The position numbers and the translations under genes are program-made. Below are positions 50,630 through 60,577 of a stretch of 64,000 bases of DNA, in pieces. This stretch comes from Nymphaea colorata (lineage: Eukaryota > Streptophyta > Magnoliopsida > Nymphaeales > Nymphaeaceae). Position 1 is the stretch's first letter; the number at the start of each line of letters is the position of its first letter. The stretch spans positions 2,303,503 through 2,367,502 of the forward strand of contig NC_045143.1 of NCBI RefSeq assembly GCF_008831285.2, given 5' to 3'. The notes under the pieces are model-generated. The model was not told the DNA's origin and ran no database searches. It was given only the letters and a program-made list of their open reading frames with translations.

Positions 50630-53600
50630 ATGGCAGCCCACTCTCTCTGTGCAACTCAAATCCCTTCTTCCCAGCTGCTTTCTCCCCACAGAGTCTCTCT
50701 CCTTTCCCAAATCAGAATTTCCAAACCGAACTCCCTCAATATCCCTATTTTCATCTCCCGCTTTCCTCCTTGTCTTCTTCTCCGTAAGCCCATTTCCACC
50801 AATGTCAAAGCCTTCGCGTCAAATCCCAGAAACCCAAGTGGATCTTCCTTTCTGAAGGAATGTACGAGAAGTATTGGATTTTTTGCAGTGGGGTTGCTTA
50901 TTTCTATGGGCAGTTTCAATAATCCTGCACTGGCTGATGTGAAGGGCAGTGGTACTCCTCCATCGCTGGAGGAAAAGTTGGGTGCCCAAGGTGAAAAGGC
51001 TGTTGACGCTGATGCTTCTCCATCTTTGGAGGGAAAAGTGGAAACACAAGATGAAAAAGTTGATGAAGACTTGTATATGAGGTTGTTGGAGAGGAACCCA
51101 AGAGACGTGGAGGCACTTAAGGTGGTTTTGTATGGAAGGATGAGAGCTGGGAAGACGAAGGAGGCAATCAAGTATGTGGAGAGGCTGATAGAGGTCCAGC
51201 CCGATGAAGTCGAGTGGAAGCTGATACAGGCGCTATCTTACGAGTTGTTAGGTCAGCTGAGCAAGGCGAAGAGGTTATTTAAGAAGATATTGGAGGAAAG
51301 GCCTCTTAATCTCAGAGCATTACATGTATGACATCTCTCATCCCTCTTTTATTATTATAATTTCTTTTTTCCATACGTGAAGGCTGAAGCGCTTCATGGA
51401 TTGTTTAAGTATAGCAGTATTGGTTTATAGTTAAACACTTAAAAGTTATTCGTGAATCGCCCGAGGTTTCTTTGTTACATTTGGTATTTTTGTGTTTGAG
51501 TTATTGTGGTGATTGTTATCTTTATAGGGTGTTATGTTGATATTGTTGTTATGGCTGCTTTATTATTGTTCTTGCCTGATTTTTTGCTACTTCTTTGATT
51601 GGCAATCTGGGCTTCTTGTTTGTCGTTATTACTTTTGATATTTCATTGTTGTATTTTAGGACACGGCATTTATTCAATTAATTCGATCTGTTGGTAGAAA
51701 TGTTCCTTGAAGGCTTGGGAAATTACCAACTTTCAGAACATCGAGTTTTCATGTCCTTTGGTTCTTGTAAGCGAGAGCATTTTACTTAGCCCTGTCACTG
51801 TGACGGCAAACTCCTAAAGAATTCTAATGCGCAGGGACCAAAACTCTGACCGGTGAAAGAGTGCGTGTATACGCTAGAATTGGGTTGTTATTACCTCTGG
51901 CTGGCATATCTAGCGTGCTGCATGTTGGCTCAAGATTGACAGTTTGATGTTCGGCAAATACTGCTTTAATGTTTATCGGTATCTAAGGATTCCTATACAA
52001 TACCACGTGGAGCACTTGAGGTTAATTTGTAGGGTACAGTCAGCTACTCTAGGTGAAGTGGTCAAAATGCTCATTTGTCCAGCCAGAGAGACTTCCGTAT
52101 GCCGTTGTGGCCTGTTCTTTGTCTTTTCATGGTCAAAGCGGGTAATTTGAACCAGATTTTTCATGGTCAAGCTAGTACTTTAAATTTTTAACCAGGAAAG
52201 AACATTTGAGACTCTTTTGGAAGCATATTAACAAATCTTGTGCATCTAACAAGAGATGAGAAGGTGCACAAGTTCTTTACTGGTACTCAGTTCCTTCAGG
52301 TGGAGTAGTGAAAACATGGATATGTTAAAAAGAAATTCTGAGAGAAATGCCATTGGCAATTTATGTTGTGTTCCACAAGCCAATTTCCTGTTTGCATGTT
52401 ATCATTGCAGTTCTGACAGTAGTGCCAATTGAAGGAGAAGGACATGGTTCTAAGCTATTGATACCGATCCTTCTAGAGTTGGTACAGCAAGCAAGGAATC
52501 AATGGCCTCTACTAGTGAGATCAAGTAGTATCTTTTCCTATGAAACAGGTCTGGGATTATTCTGCTTTTGCCCACAACAATCAGCTGTCAATGGAGGCGT
52601 TTATGGCTGCAACATTCTGGTATTAGAGTTGAACAAGGAATTTTTAGAGTTGATGTGCTGATATTACCCCCTTATGCTATCTTTGGAATCCAGAGGTTAC
52701 GGATCTTTTACCCTTAAGATCAAGCATAATGTCTGTGATGCTACACAAAAAAAAAAAAAAAAATTGATTACTCTATAAGCATGCATGTTAGAAGTTCCTT
52801 TTGCTGGGATAGATAACCCAGACATGCAGATTGCAGGAAAATTGCAAATTTTTTGGATAAATATTCATCTATTATGGGGAAAAATAAATTCATTTGCATC
52901 ATTAACTAGAGAGTGGCCTATAAACAAACGGTGTCAAGTGTGGGTAGATAATTTGAGTCCTGCTCAGAGATCTTCTGACTTTGGAGATGATTTTCCTTTC
53001 ATCAGTATTTCATAAACTTAAGGTTGTTTTGACCTTCATCGACACAATATTTACAGAATTTAACATTATTGTTAGTGTGTTTGCCTCCATCTTAAATTCT
53101 GAAAAAGAGTTAACTTTATCCTTTTTAGGGGCTTGCACTGGTGATGCACAAGCGCAATGAAGGTCCAGCTGCTTTTGAAATGCTTAATGATGCCCTGGAT
53201 CTTGCTCAGCAAGAAGCCAGGGTAACTGAGGAGCGCAACATTAAAATATTGATTGCACAAATGCATGTGGTAAAGGTAATGTATCTAGCCTACCACGATG
53301 TAACTGATTTGGTTGAGTTAGCTTGGTTGTTGAACCTTGGCCGAGAGGGCCATAATCATTGTCTTGTTGCTGCATCATGTTTGTAGGGTGAACTTGAAGA
53401 AGGACTAAGAGAATTTGAAGATTTGGTTAAAGAGGATCCTCGAGATTTCCGGCCATATCTATGTCAGGTGCTCTTCACTTCAACTATTTCATAATTGCTG
53501 TGTAGGATTGTGGGTTTACTAAGCCACATTTTTTGCATGCTGGCTTGTATCTTGAGCTATTTGTTTCTTCTATTCTGTACAAATGGTGGTGAAGCAAACA

Positions 53601-53828
53601 GATCTTTATGCTTATCGCTGCTACATGCCTTTTCTGATACAGGGGATAATCTACAGCTTGTTAGATATGAAAGAGCAGGCAGAAGAACAATTCAACAATT
53701 ACCAAAGTCTTGTTCCTCATGAATTTCCTCAAAGAGGTTTCCTTGATGAAGTGATGGTATCAGCGAAAACGGAATCAAGAGAGCACCTTGAGAAGGAATT
53801 TGCTGCACAATACACATCAAAAAAGTAA
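50630..53828 (+). CDS. Chloroplast TPR protein, SLOW GREEN 1-like
   Basis: Four exons, 50630-51325, 53129-53275, 53387-53467 and 53643-53828, all GT-AG and phase 0, give 369 aa. The first in-frame ATG (MAAHSLCATQIPSS) starts a Ser/Pro/Arg-rich, acid-poor stretch typical of a plastid transit peptide. A hydrophobic segment follows at about 82-95, then NNPALADV with an AxA-like site near 100-102, which fits either a membrane anchor or a lumen-transfer signal. TPR-type helices follow (LLERNPRDVEALKVVLYGRM, AIKYVERLIEVQPDEVEWKL, LREFEDLVKEDPRDFRPYLC, QAEEQFNNYQSLVP). The C-terminal pattern RPYLCQGIIYSLL is characteristic of the SG1 and chloroplast lumen common families; SG1 is needed for early chloroplast development. 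Residues 109-129 and 130-147 are an internal duplication. The exact subfamily is uncertain. Confidence 0.88.
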
Positions 53829-54877
53829 AGCTGGAAGTTTGGAGGTTTATAATTTCATTCAAATGAGTGCGTTTTTAGCCCAGCTGCCCAGGTTTTTATA
53901 CAGTGTTACCCATTTATAAAAAATGCTGTTGTGTCCTCCTGTAATATCCTCTTCAGCTCGGTGTTTTGACAAGAAATAAGAACTTTCGGACGTGATGTGT
54001 ATGCTCGTCTGCTGATCTTGAGAATCTACTGTAACGTATGCAACATGCTGGGAATGTTATGCGGAAGCTCGTGCACTTGCTTGTGTGTGAATCAGAATGT
54101 ATTGCTTTTAGAATTTCTTCCCTGCTTAAAGAAGATTTGTCATGGATATTTACCAGCCCTGTGCATTTACGTCTAAATGGCGATTACCAATCTCTGTTTA
54201 GACCTCCTGATAAAATCCCGTTTTCAGGTGGCCAGTAGAGGGCAAGTCTGCTATCATTATTGTCTTCAGTTGCAGATTGTCCTGAAAAAAGGCCAGCAGT
54301 GCTAGAATTTCTTCCATCATGGAGCTAAATCGTAGCAACTAACGCCAAGCATCGAATTTTGTACTGGGTAAGTCTTGAAAATGGAGCACAAGAGCTTCTT
54401 TCCAGCTCGTTGTTCCTACAGACCCTTGAGGCGTGTTTGAGATCCAAGAATCTTAATCCATGGATGCTTGATGTGGTAAAGCTCCACTCTGGCAAGAAAT
54501 CCACGTCAAAATTCTCTGGCCTCTCAACCGATGGATCTCAGATCTGTTCAAAGGTTCCTACTTACTATCCGCATTTTGCAATTTTTCAGTTGTCAGAAGG
54601 GCTTATCTAAGATCAATGGGAAAAAAGAAAAAAAAAAAAAAAAAAAAACTTGATCCTAAATCTCCGGATTTGAAAATCTGAAGGAGCTCTATTGGACGCG
54701 ACATGTTCCGGGGCTGTCGGACGCCATACGTTCCAACAGTGAGTTTCTGACTTTCTGCTGATTTAGTAAGAGATTTAGTTGGCAGAATCTGAACTTCATT
54801 CTAATACAAAGGACAACATCACTAGTACATCATGAAATCTGAAGATTAACACTACACAAGCCGGTAAGCGTAACAGA
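53829..54877. other. Convergent 3' region between the TPR and small membrane protein genes
   Basis: Holds the two 3' UTRs, which face each other. A poly-A run of about 22 bp lies at 54627-54648. No gene seen. Confidence 0.5.
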
Positions 54878-55282
54878 TCACCATGGAGGGTAAGTGATAC
54901 GTGGGACCGCCGGAGAGACGAGTTTGCCGGCCGAGTCATACATGATGACACCAGAGAACTCAGGTGGCTGACACTTTTCACCCATAAGTATGTTCTTCTT
55001 CCACAGACACAGCTCTTGGCTTACGAAAGATTCATCGATGCCATCTTCTCCCGGACGCGTGCACCGAATGGCCTTTGTGGTTAAGGGCTGCGGCTCGGCG
55101 TTCATGGGAGCGGTTGGGTTGGATATGAACATGTGGGAAATCAGGTGTCGTCTTCTCCGGCGCTTCAGGCGGAAAGCACACATTGTCAGCACAAAGGTGC
55201 TGAGAATGAGACCAGCTAAGCCCATGGCGCCGGCTTGAGCAGAACCGAGTCCATGCTCAGCTTTGAGTGACCACCGCGCCAT
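54878..55282 (-). CDS. Small single-pass membrane protein, plant-conserved, unknown function
   Basis: An uninterrupted frame of 134 aa. Residues about 17-37 (AGAMGLAGLILSTFVLTMCA) form one membrane span, followed at once by RLKRRRRRH, a strong positive-inside stop-transfer, so the C-terminal tail should face the cytosol. The tail carries LWKKNILMGEKCQPPEFSG (93-111), a motif I know from uncharacterised plant transmembrane proteins, and ends in PRITYPPW. There is no enzymatic motif. A TATAAATA box 46 bp upstream of the ATG supports this start. It is probably intronless. I do not know its function. Confidence 0.82.
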   Translation of the reverse strand: MARWSLKAEHGLGSAQAGAMGLAGLILSTFVLTMCAFRLKRRRRRHLISHMFISNPTAPMNAEPQPLTTKAIRCTRPGEDGIDESFVSQELCLWKKNILMGEKCQPPEFSGVIMYDSAGKLVSPAVPRITYPPW

Positions 55283-55327
55283 TTTTTCCGGTAAGTTGGT
55301 TACATCGCAGCGCCAACGGAGGAGGTC

Positions 55328-55335
55328 TATTTATA
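55328..55335 (-). promoter_or_regulatory. TATA box of the small membrane protein gene
   Basis: Reads TATAAATA on the minus strand, 46 bp upstream of the ATG at 55282; a perfect plant TATA consensus at a plausible distance. Confidence 0.65.
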
Positions 55336-55806
55336 GCTTTCCACAACCCATCTGCTTCACTTTTCTCGTTTTTCTTCTCTCGATGACCTTAGGCATGTGG
55401 TGCTAGTAAAATGTTGTTTGATCAGAGGCACAGATCTGTTACTGTGATTTTCCCAACAAAGTGAAATTGCCCAACAAGCGAGAAACCTTTTTCGTTGAAA
55501 AAATGTGAGAAAATTATTTTTAGTTTTAAAGTTTAAGGATCTAAAATTTGAGGGAAAAAGTTTTCAGTAAAAACATCAAGCTTTTAAAACAAGTGTTTTT
55601 GTTGTCATCTCTGTGCCATAGAGCAAGTAGGATTGTTTGATCACCAGCTCCACTTTCAAGGTGTAGGGGTTCTGGTCGTCCCAACCCAATCCATTAGTTG
55701 ATAGCTCCACCATGGAGCAACGCCTTTTTGGTCTGGTTGGCTATAGACCCACTATTATCTGGAGGTTATGTGCAAAAACCTGAAAATAGAAGACTTGACC
55801 AGACCA

Positions 55807-55808
<2 letters not shown>

Positions 55809-55880
<72 letters not shown>
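55809..55880. repeat. Compound (TA)n(GA)n microsatellite
   Basis: About 43 bp of TA followed directly by about 29 bp of GA; the reverse-complement arrangement of the tracts at 43428 and 56276. Confidence 0.97.
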
Positions 55881-55883
<3 letters not shown>

Positions 55884-56273
55884 GTTGGTAAAAACTAAAC
55901 CACTTGATAGTAACAAAAACAAGACCCATTAAAATTAATTATTAAATTATTTTTACTGCAATCTAACCTTGTACGTATAATCTTAAGAGTGTTTTGGTGA
56001 GAGACATATATTGAGTTAGTCATTTTTCTTACTTAAATAATGCTTTTTAAATAATAAAAAATGAACGGTGCTTATAATATCAAAACCTTGATGGTAGAAA
56101 GATTTTTTTTTGACAAAAATGACTTAAACTAAAACATAACTTACATTAAATTAGTGTTTATAAACACATTAGAAGGTTCATATTTAGTTTAAAACATATT
56201 TTAACAGAGATTTAAGAGGTTTGGTTTTATCCCTTACCCAAGTGGTCTGGTATCTATCAATCACTCATGTGTG

Positions 56274-56275
<2 letters not shown>

Positions 56276-56356
<81 letters not shown>
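56276..56356. repeat. Compound (CT)n(AT)n microsatellite
   Basis: About 36 bp of CT passing directly into about 45 bp of AT. Confidence 0.97.
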
Positions 56357-56358
<2 letters not shown>

Positions 56359-57661
56359 TTTTGACAATGTTGTCAATCTATAACAAGCACTTCAAGAAAG
56401 CAAAATTGTATCTGAAAATTAATATTCTTCTATTATTTGGCTAATATGGGTTTTCTATGATTGGTTGGACATTGTTCATTCACCGCTAGAGATGGCTTAG
56501 AACTAGTACTAATGGTTCGCTATCCAATGGATCTTTTTGTTGCAAGACTCTGTTCGAGAGTTATGATCATTTACCAAATCTGTTCCCATCTGATAAAGAA
56601 ATGATATTAAATGAAATGAGAAAGAGTTTGGCGCAGCTGGCCCATTCATCATATCTTGTCAACACGTTTTCATGAAAGTAGATTCAACAGAGTCAGCTTG
56701 AATTGTTTTCTATCGTTTGCCACCATGCTATTACAATCTCATATTCTACTTTTTCTTGTTTATGAGATGAAGGGAGAACAATGTCAAAATCGAGAACTGA
56801 ATTGAATTTGAACTGATGATGTATGAGCAAAAATGTTATTGCTTAAAACAAATTAAAAAATTAATATAAAAATAAAAATAAGAAACCTGTAAGCAGATTT
56901 AATTCGATTGAGATCGGTTGATTCAAACATATCTTTTCAACATTGTCATACGAAGCCTGTTCTAAGCAGACGTGCAGTCATGCCATGCACAATATTAGAC
57001 GTCACATGCATCTTCTTCTACCGCTGAGTTAGGTTGTCAAAGGGTTGAGTTTCAGTTGGAAAGGTGGCCCTGCCTGCGACCACTCACGTATAAATATAGA
57101 AAATTTCACCCAAAACCCTTTTCGGGTCCATCTGAATTCAACCTGTGATTTCAGATTTTTAGCGTAAATTTCTCTCGAAGTTATTATTATGAGTTTTTTA
57201 ATATGGTGTTAGGCAAATCTCTCTATCAGTTGATGCATAGAGATGCCCTAGGTATTGAACTAGAAACTTCTTCAATTTGAAAGTCTTAACCAAAATCCAA
57301 ATTGCATGAAAACCAGCTGGTTTTTTTTACTGAACTGAGAACCTCTTCGTCCTCAATTTTAAAAATATGTTCTCAAATCACCCACTCAAGTTATACTTAG
57401 AATGGTGATGGATGTAATGATGGATCTGCTAGATATAAAAAATTTAAATATTTGTTTCTAGGGAATTGGCGATATTGTGAAAGAAGATCGTCATGGACAA
57501 AGCGCATTTTATTTTCTTTGTTGAATTGACCAAAACCATATATTCCTTGGCCCGTCTGTGGTAGATCTGTGTTGGCATGAACATGCCCACTTGTCAGCCT
57601 TCTCATATCAATCAACGATGGGTGGAAGAATGTGAGAAGATCAGAGAAGCCCTTCTTCACC

Positions 57662-60577
57662 ATGATCACTAACGAGCAGTTTGAAGGGTTCCTGGAGGCC
57701 CTCCTCATGGCTAAGTGGGAGCTATTCAACTGGCTATTGGCGGCCTTCTTTCTGTTTTTCATGATCAGTTGGGAACAATTCAAAGGGCTTCTACTCTGCT
57801 TCTTTTTCATGCTAAACTGGGAGAAGATGAAGGGTTTCATGGAGGCTTCTGTCAGGTGGCATGGCCTTGTCGTACTCCATTTCTATTATCTCAAAGAGCA
57901 CAAGAAGATCTATGGAGCTCTCGTGGAGGAAATGAAGAGATTGAAGAACAACCAACACATCATTCACAGGCATGCAGATGATAGAAGCAGGGGAGAAGAG
58001 AAATGCCACATACAGGACTGGCTAGACAAGGCAGAGGGCATTGAGAGAGATATCGTTTCTATTAAGAAGGAAATTGAACAAAGGAAGATGAACATGAATC
58101 CGTGGCTTGCTAAGCACTACCTGAGCTACAAGCTTGGGAAGATGGCCCAAGATAAGCTCAATGAGATGATTGAGCACAATGCTAAAATCCCACTTGACCA
58201 AGAAGAGTTAAGCTCCTCTTGTAATGGCAATTTATTAATGGAGTTTCCTATCACAGCCTCGGAGAATGAAGTGTGTTCCCATGAGAGAATGCAAACAATT
58301 CTCAATTATGTAGAAGATGATCAGAATCCAAAAATTGGCATCTATGGTATGGGAGGAATCGGGAAGACGACGCTTGTGCGTCATGTTCACGAAAGAGTCC
58401 AGGGATTTGATCCCATCATCTTTGCTACGGTCTCCAAAGAACCCAATCTCCAAGTTCTCCAAAGGAACATTGCAACAGCGCTGGATATATCACTGCCTGC
58501 AGAATCAACATCTGAAGATATTGCACTGAGAATTTACATTCAGCTTAAGCACAGAAAGTACTTGCTGATCTTAGATGATGTGTGGGGAGAATTGGACCTT
58601 ACACAACTGGGAATTCCTGATCCAACGAACGGTAATGGCTGCAAGATCATCTTGACAACCCGATCTTTGCATGTCTGCAACTCGATGCAGACAGGTGTGC
58701 AGATCAAAATAGAGCCGATGACCAAATCTGAGGCATGGGATCTACTCCGGAAAAAGGCGGGAGATGTCATACTTAAGGACAGCATACAACCAATTGCTGA
58801 AGAAACCATGGAAGAGTGTGGTGGACTGCCTCTTGCCATCGTCACCCTTGGTGGAGCACTGAGAAACAAGAGCACTACAGGCCCTTGGAATGAAGCCTTA
58901 AGGGAGCTGAGACTGTCATCAGGAGAGACTGTAGGTATGGAGCTTGCTGTCTTTCAAAGTTTAAAATTTAGTTACGATTACTTGAAAGGCGTTGATCTGA
59001 AAAAGCTCTTCTTGTACTGTTGTTTGTTCCCCGAGGACTGCGACATAGATATAAGATCTCTTAAGGACATCTGCTACTTCGATAGAGTCCTCAATTATGT
59101 AAGCAGCCATTTCCAATCACACTCAAGGATCGATAAAATCATTGAGAAACTCAAAGAGTTAAGTTTGTTAGAGAGTGGATTTGTAGATAACTACTATGTT
59201 AAAATGCACGATTTGGTGCGCGACATGGCCTTATGGATCACATCTGAAGGAGAAGGGCCCAGGTTTTATGTGAAAGCAGGTGTTGGACTAACAGAGGTTC
59301 CAGAGGACGAAGTGGATTGGGAGGAAGTTGAGATCATATCACTGATGATGAATGATTTACAAACACTTCCAGACGAGCCAAAAGGCACAAAGGTTAGAAT
59401 GCTGTTGCTTGGCCAAAACAGTGGTTTAAGAAGCATCCCATTCAGCTTCTTTGTTCACATGGATGGAATGCAGGTCCTTGATCTTAGTGACACAGCAATT
59501 TCATCACTTCCTCCATCAATTTCCTTGCTGAAGAAACTGAAAGTCCTTCTGTTAACAAATTGTGAACATTTGGAGGATGTGCAACCCTTGGCAGCCCTCA
59601 CACAGCTTTTACATCTAAAGCTTGATGGAACAGCAATAAAGGAGTTACCAGCAGCAATGAAGGGGATGAGAAGCTTGAGGCTTCTGTCGCTGCATGGTAC
59701 ACGCCATCTTAGTAAAATTGCACATAATTTGTTGAGTGGAATGAACAATCTGCAGAAACTCGACATGGGGATGAGCTACAGGAGATGGGTAGCAGTAGGA
59801 AGATATGCAGTTAGTTCAGGCGTTCATTTGAGTGAGTTGCTATGCATGAAACATTTGAGATATCTGGAGATCACAATAGAAAGCAACATTGAGACTCTGG
59901 AATGGATGCTGAGAAGCAGATTAACAAGAGTATTAAAAGGACTGCACATCATCAGCTGTGAAGGCTTAGTTGAAATACAGTCATGCCACTTGAGCAGTTT
60001 GGCTTCCTTGAGCATTCTTGGCATTTCTTGTTGCTCCGATTTGGAAAGGATTGGAACAATAGGTGACAATGAGGAGCTACCATTCACCGATTTGGTGCAC
60101 TTGGGATTGATTGAACTGCCAAAGTTGGAAAGCATATGGGAAGGTTTAGAGTCACCCAGGAGCTTCCAAAACTTAGAGGTTGTTGTAATCGATCGCTGTC
60201 ATTCATTGAAGAGCTTCATTTCACTTAACAGCGTGCTGCAACTAAAAAAACTCTGCTTTCTTACAATCTCAAATTGCACAGAGATGGAGGAGATAATTGA
60301 TGCGGAAGTTGGTGAAGAGAACCCATTGCCGAACCTGAATGCATTGCGGATTCTGAAGCTTCCAAAGCTTACAAGAATTTGCACAGCTTTTCTGACATGG
60401 ACTTCATTGAAGCATGTAGACGTGGAAGAGTGCCCACAGTTGAAGGCAGTTCCATTTAACTCCCACAATGCAAGGAGTCTGAAGATTGCAGGAGAAAGAG
60501 GGTGGTGGGAAACGTTGCAATGGGAAGATGAGGAGACCAAGACCTCTGTGCAGAAGAATTTCATCCCCTCCGATTGA
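57662..60577 (+). CDS. CC-NB-LRR immune receptor (CNL, RPS2/RPS5-like), single exon
   Basis: One uninterrupted frame. The first ATG in frame (MITNEQFEGF) gives 971 aa; the frame extends 28 codons further upstream without an ATG. NB-ARC motifs in order: P-loop GMGGIGKTTL (229-238), kinase-2 LLILDDVW (301-308), RNBS-B GCKIILTTRS (326-335), GLPL in CGGLPLAI (386-393), RNBS-D FLYCCLFPED (450-459) and MHD in VKMHDLVRDMALW (513-525). LRRs run from about 570 to 945 and end WWETLQWEDEETKT, typical of this clade. The protein should sense pathogen effectors and trigger cell-death signalling. Oddities: residues 8-62 hold three imperfect repeats with two strongly hydrophobic stretches instead of a usual amphipathic helix, and the WIAEG-type motif after RNBS-D is absent although the spacing to MHD is normal. 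All nucleotide-binding motifs are intact, so it is not an obvious pseudogene. Confidence 0.95.
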   Translation: MITNEQFEGFLEALLMAKWELFNWLLAAFFLFFMISWEQFKGLLLCFFFMLNWEKMKGFMEASVRWHGLVVLHFYYLKEHKKIYGALVEEMKRLKNNQHIIHRHADDRSRGEEKCHIQDWLDKAEGIERDIVSIKKEIEQRKMNMNPWLAKHYLSYKLGKMAQDKLNEMIEHNAKIPLDQEELSSSCNGNLLMEFPITASENEVCSHERMQTILNYVEDDQNPKIGIYGMGGIGKTTLVRHVHERVQGFDPIIFATVSKEPNLQVLQRNIATALDISLPAESTSEDIALRIYIQLKHRKYLLILDDVWGELDLTQLGIPDPTNGNGCKIILTTRSLHVCNSMQTGVQIKIEPMTKSEAWDLLRKKAGDVILKDSIQPIAEETMEECGGLPLAIVTLGGALRNKSTTGPWNEALRELRLSSGETVGMELAVFQSLKFSYDYLKGVDLKKLFLYCCLFPEDCDIDIRSLKDICYFDRVLNYVSSHFQSHSRIDKIIEKLKELSLLESGFVDNYYVKMHDLVRDMALWITSEGEGPRFYVKAGVGLTEVPEDEVDWEEVEIISLMMNDLQTLPDEPKGTKVRMLLLGQNSGLRSIPFSFFVHMDGMQVLDLSDTAISSLPPSISLLKKLKVLLLTNCEHLEDVQPLAALTQLLHLKLDGTAIKELPAAMKGMRSLRLLSLHGTRHLSKIAHNLLSGMNNLQKLDMGMSYRRWVAVGRYAVSSGVHLSELLCMKHLRYLEITIESNIETLEWMLRSRLTRVLKGLHIISCEGLVEIQSCHLSSLASLSILGISCCSDLERIGTIGDNEELPFTDLVHLGLIELPKLESIWEGLESPRSFQNLEVVVIDRCHSLKSFISLNSVLQLKKLCFLTISNCTEMEEIIDAEVGEENPLPNLNALRILKLPKLTRICTAFLTWTSLKHVDVEECPQLKAVPFNSHNARSLKIAGERGWWETLQWEDEETKTSVQKNFIPSD

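Larger units (their letters stand above)
55336..57661. other. Intergenic, upstream of the NLR
   Basis: AT-rich DNA with two compound microsatellites (55809-55880 and 56276-56356). The last 500 bp are the presumed NLR promoter and 5' UTR. No further gene seen. Confidence 0.5.

Noticed and set aside
50656-51171. 171-codon minus-strand frame over the TPR gene
   Set aside because: Entirely antisense to exon 1 of the SG1-like gene, which has clear TPR helices and a transit peptide.
57632-57661. Upstream extension of the NLR frame
   Set aside because: It contains no ATG; the first in-frame ATG is at 57662.
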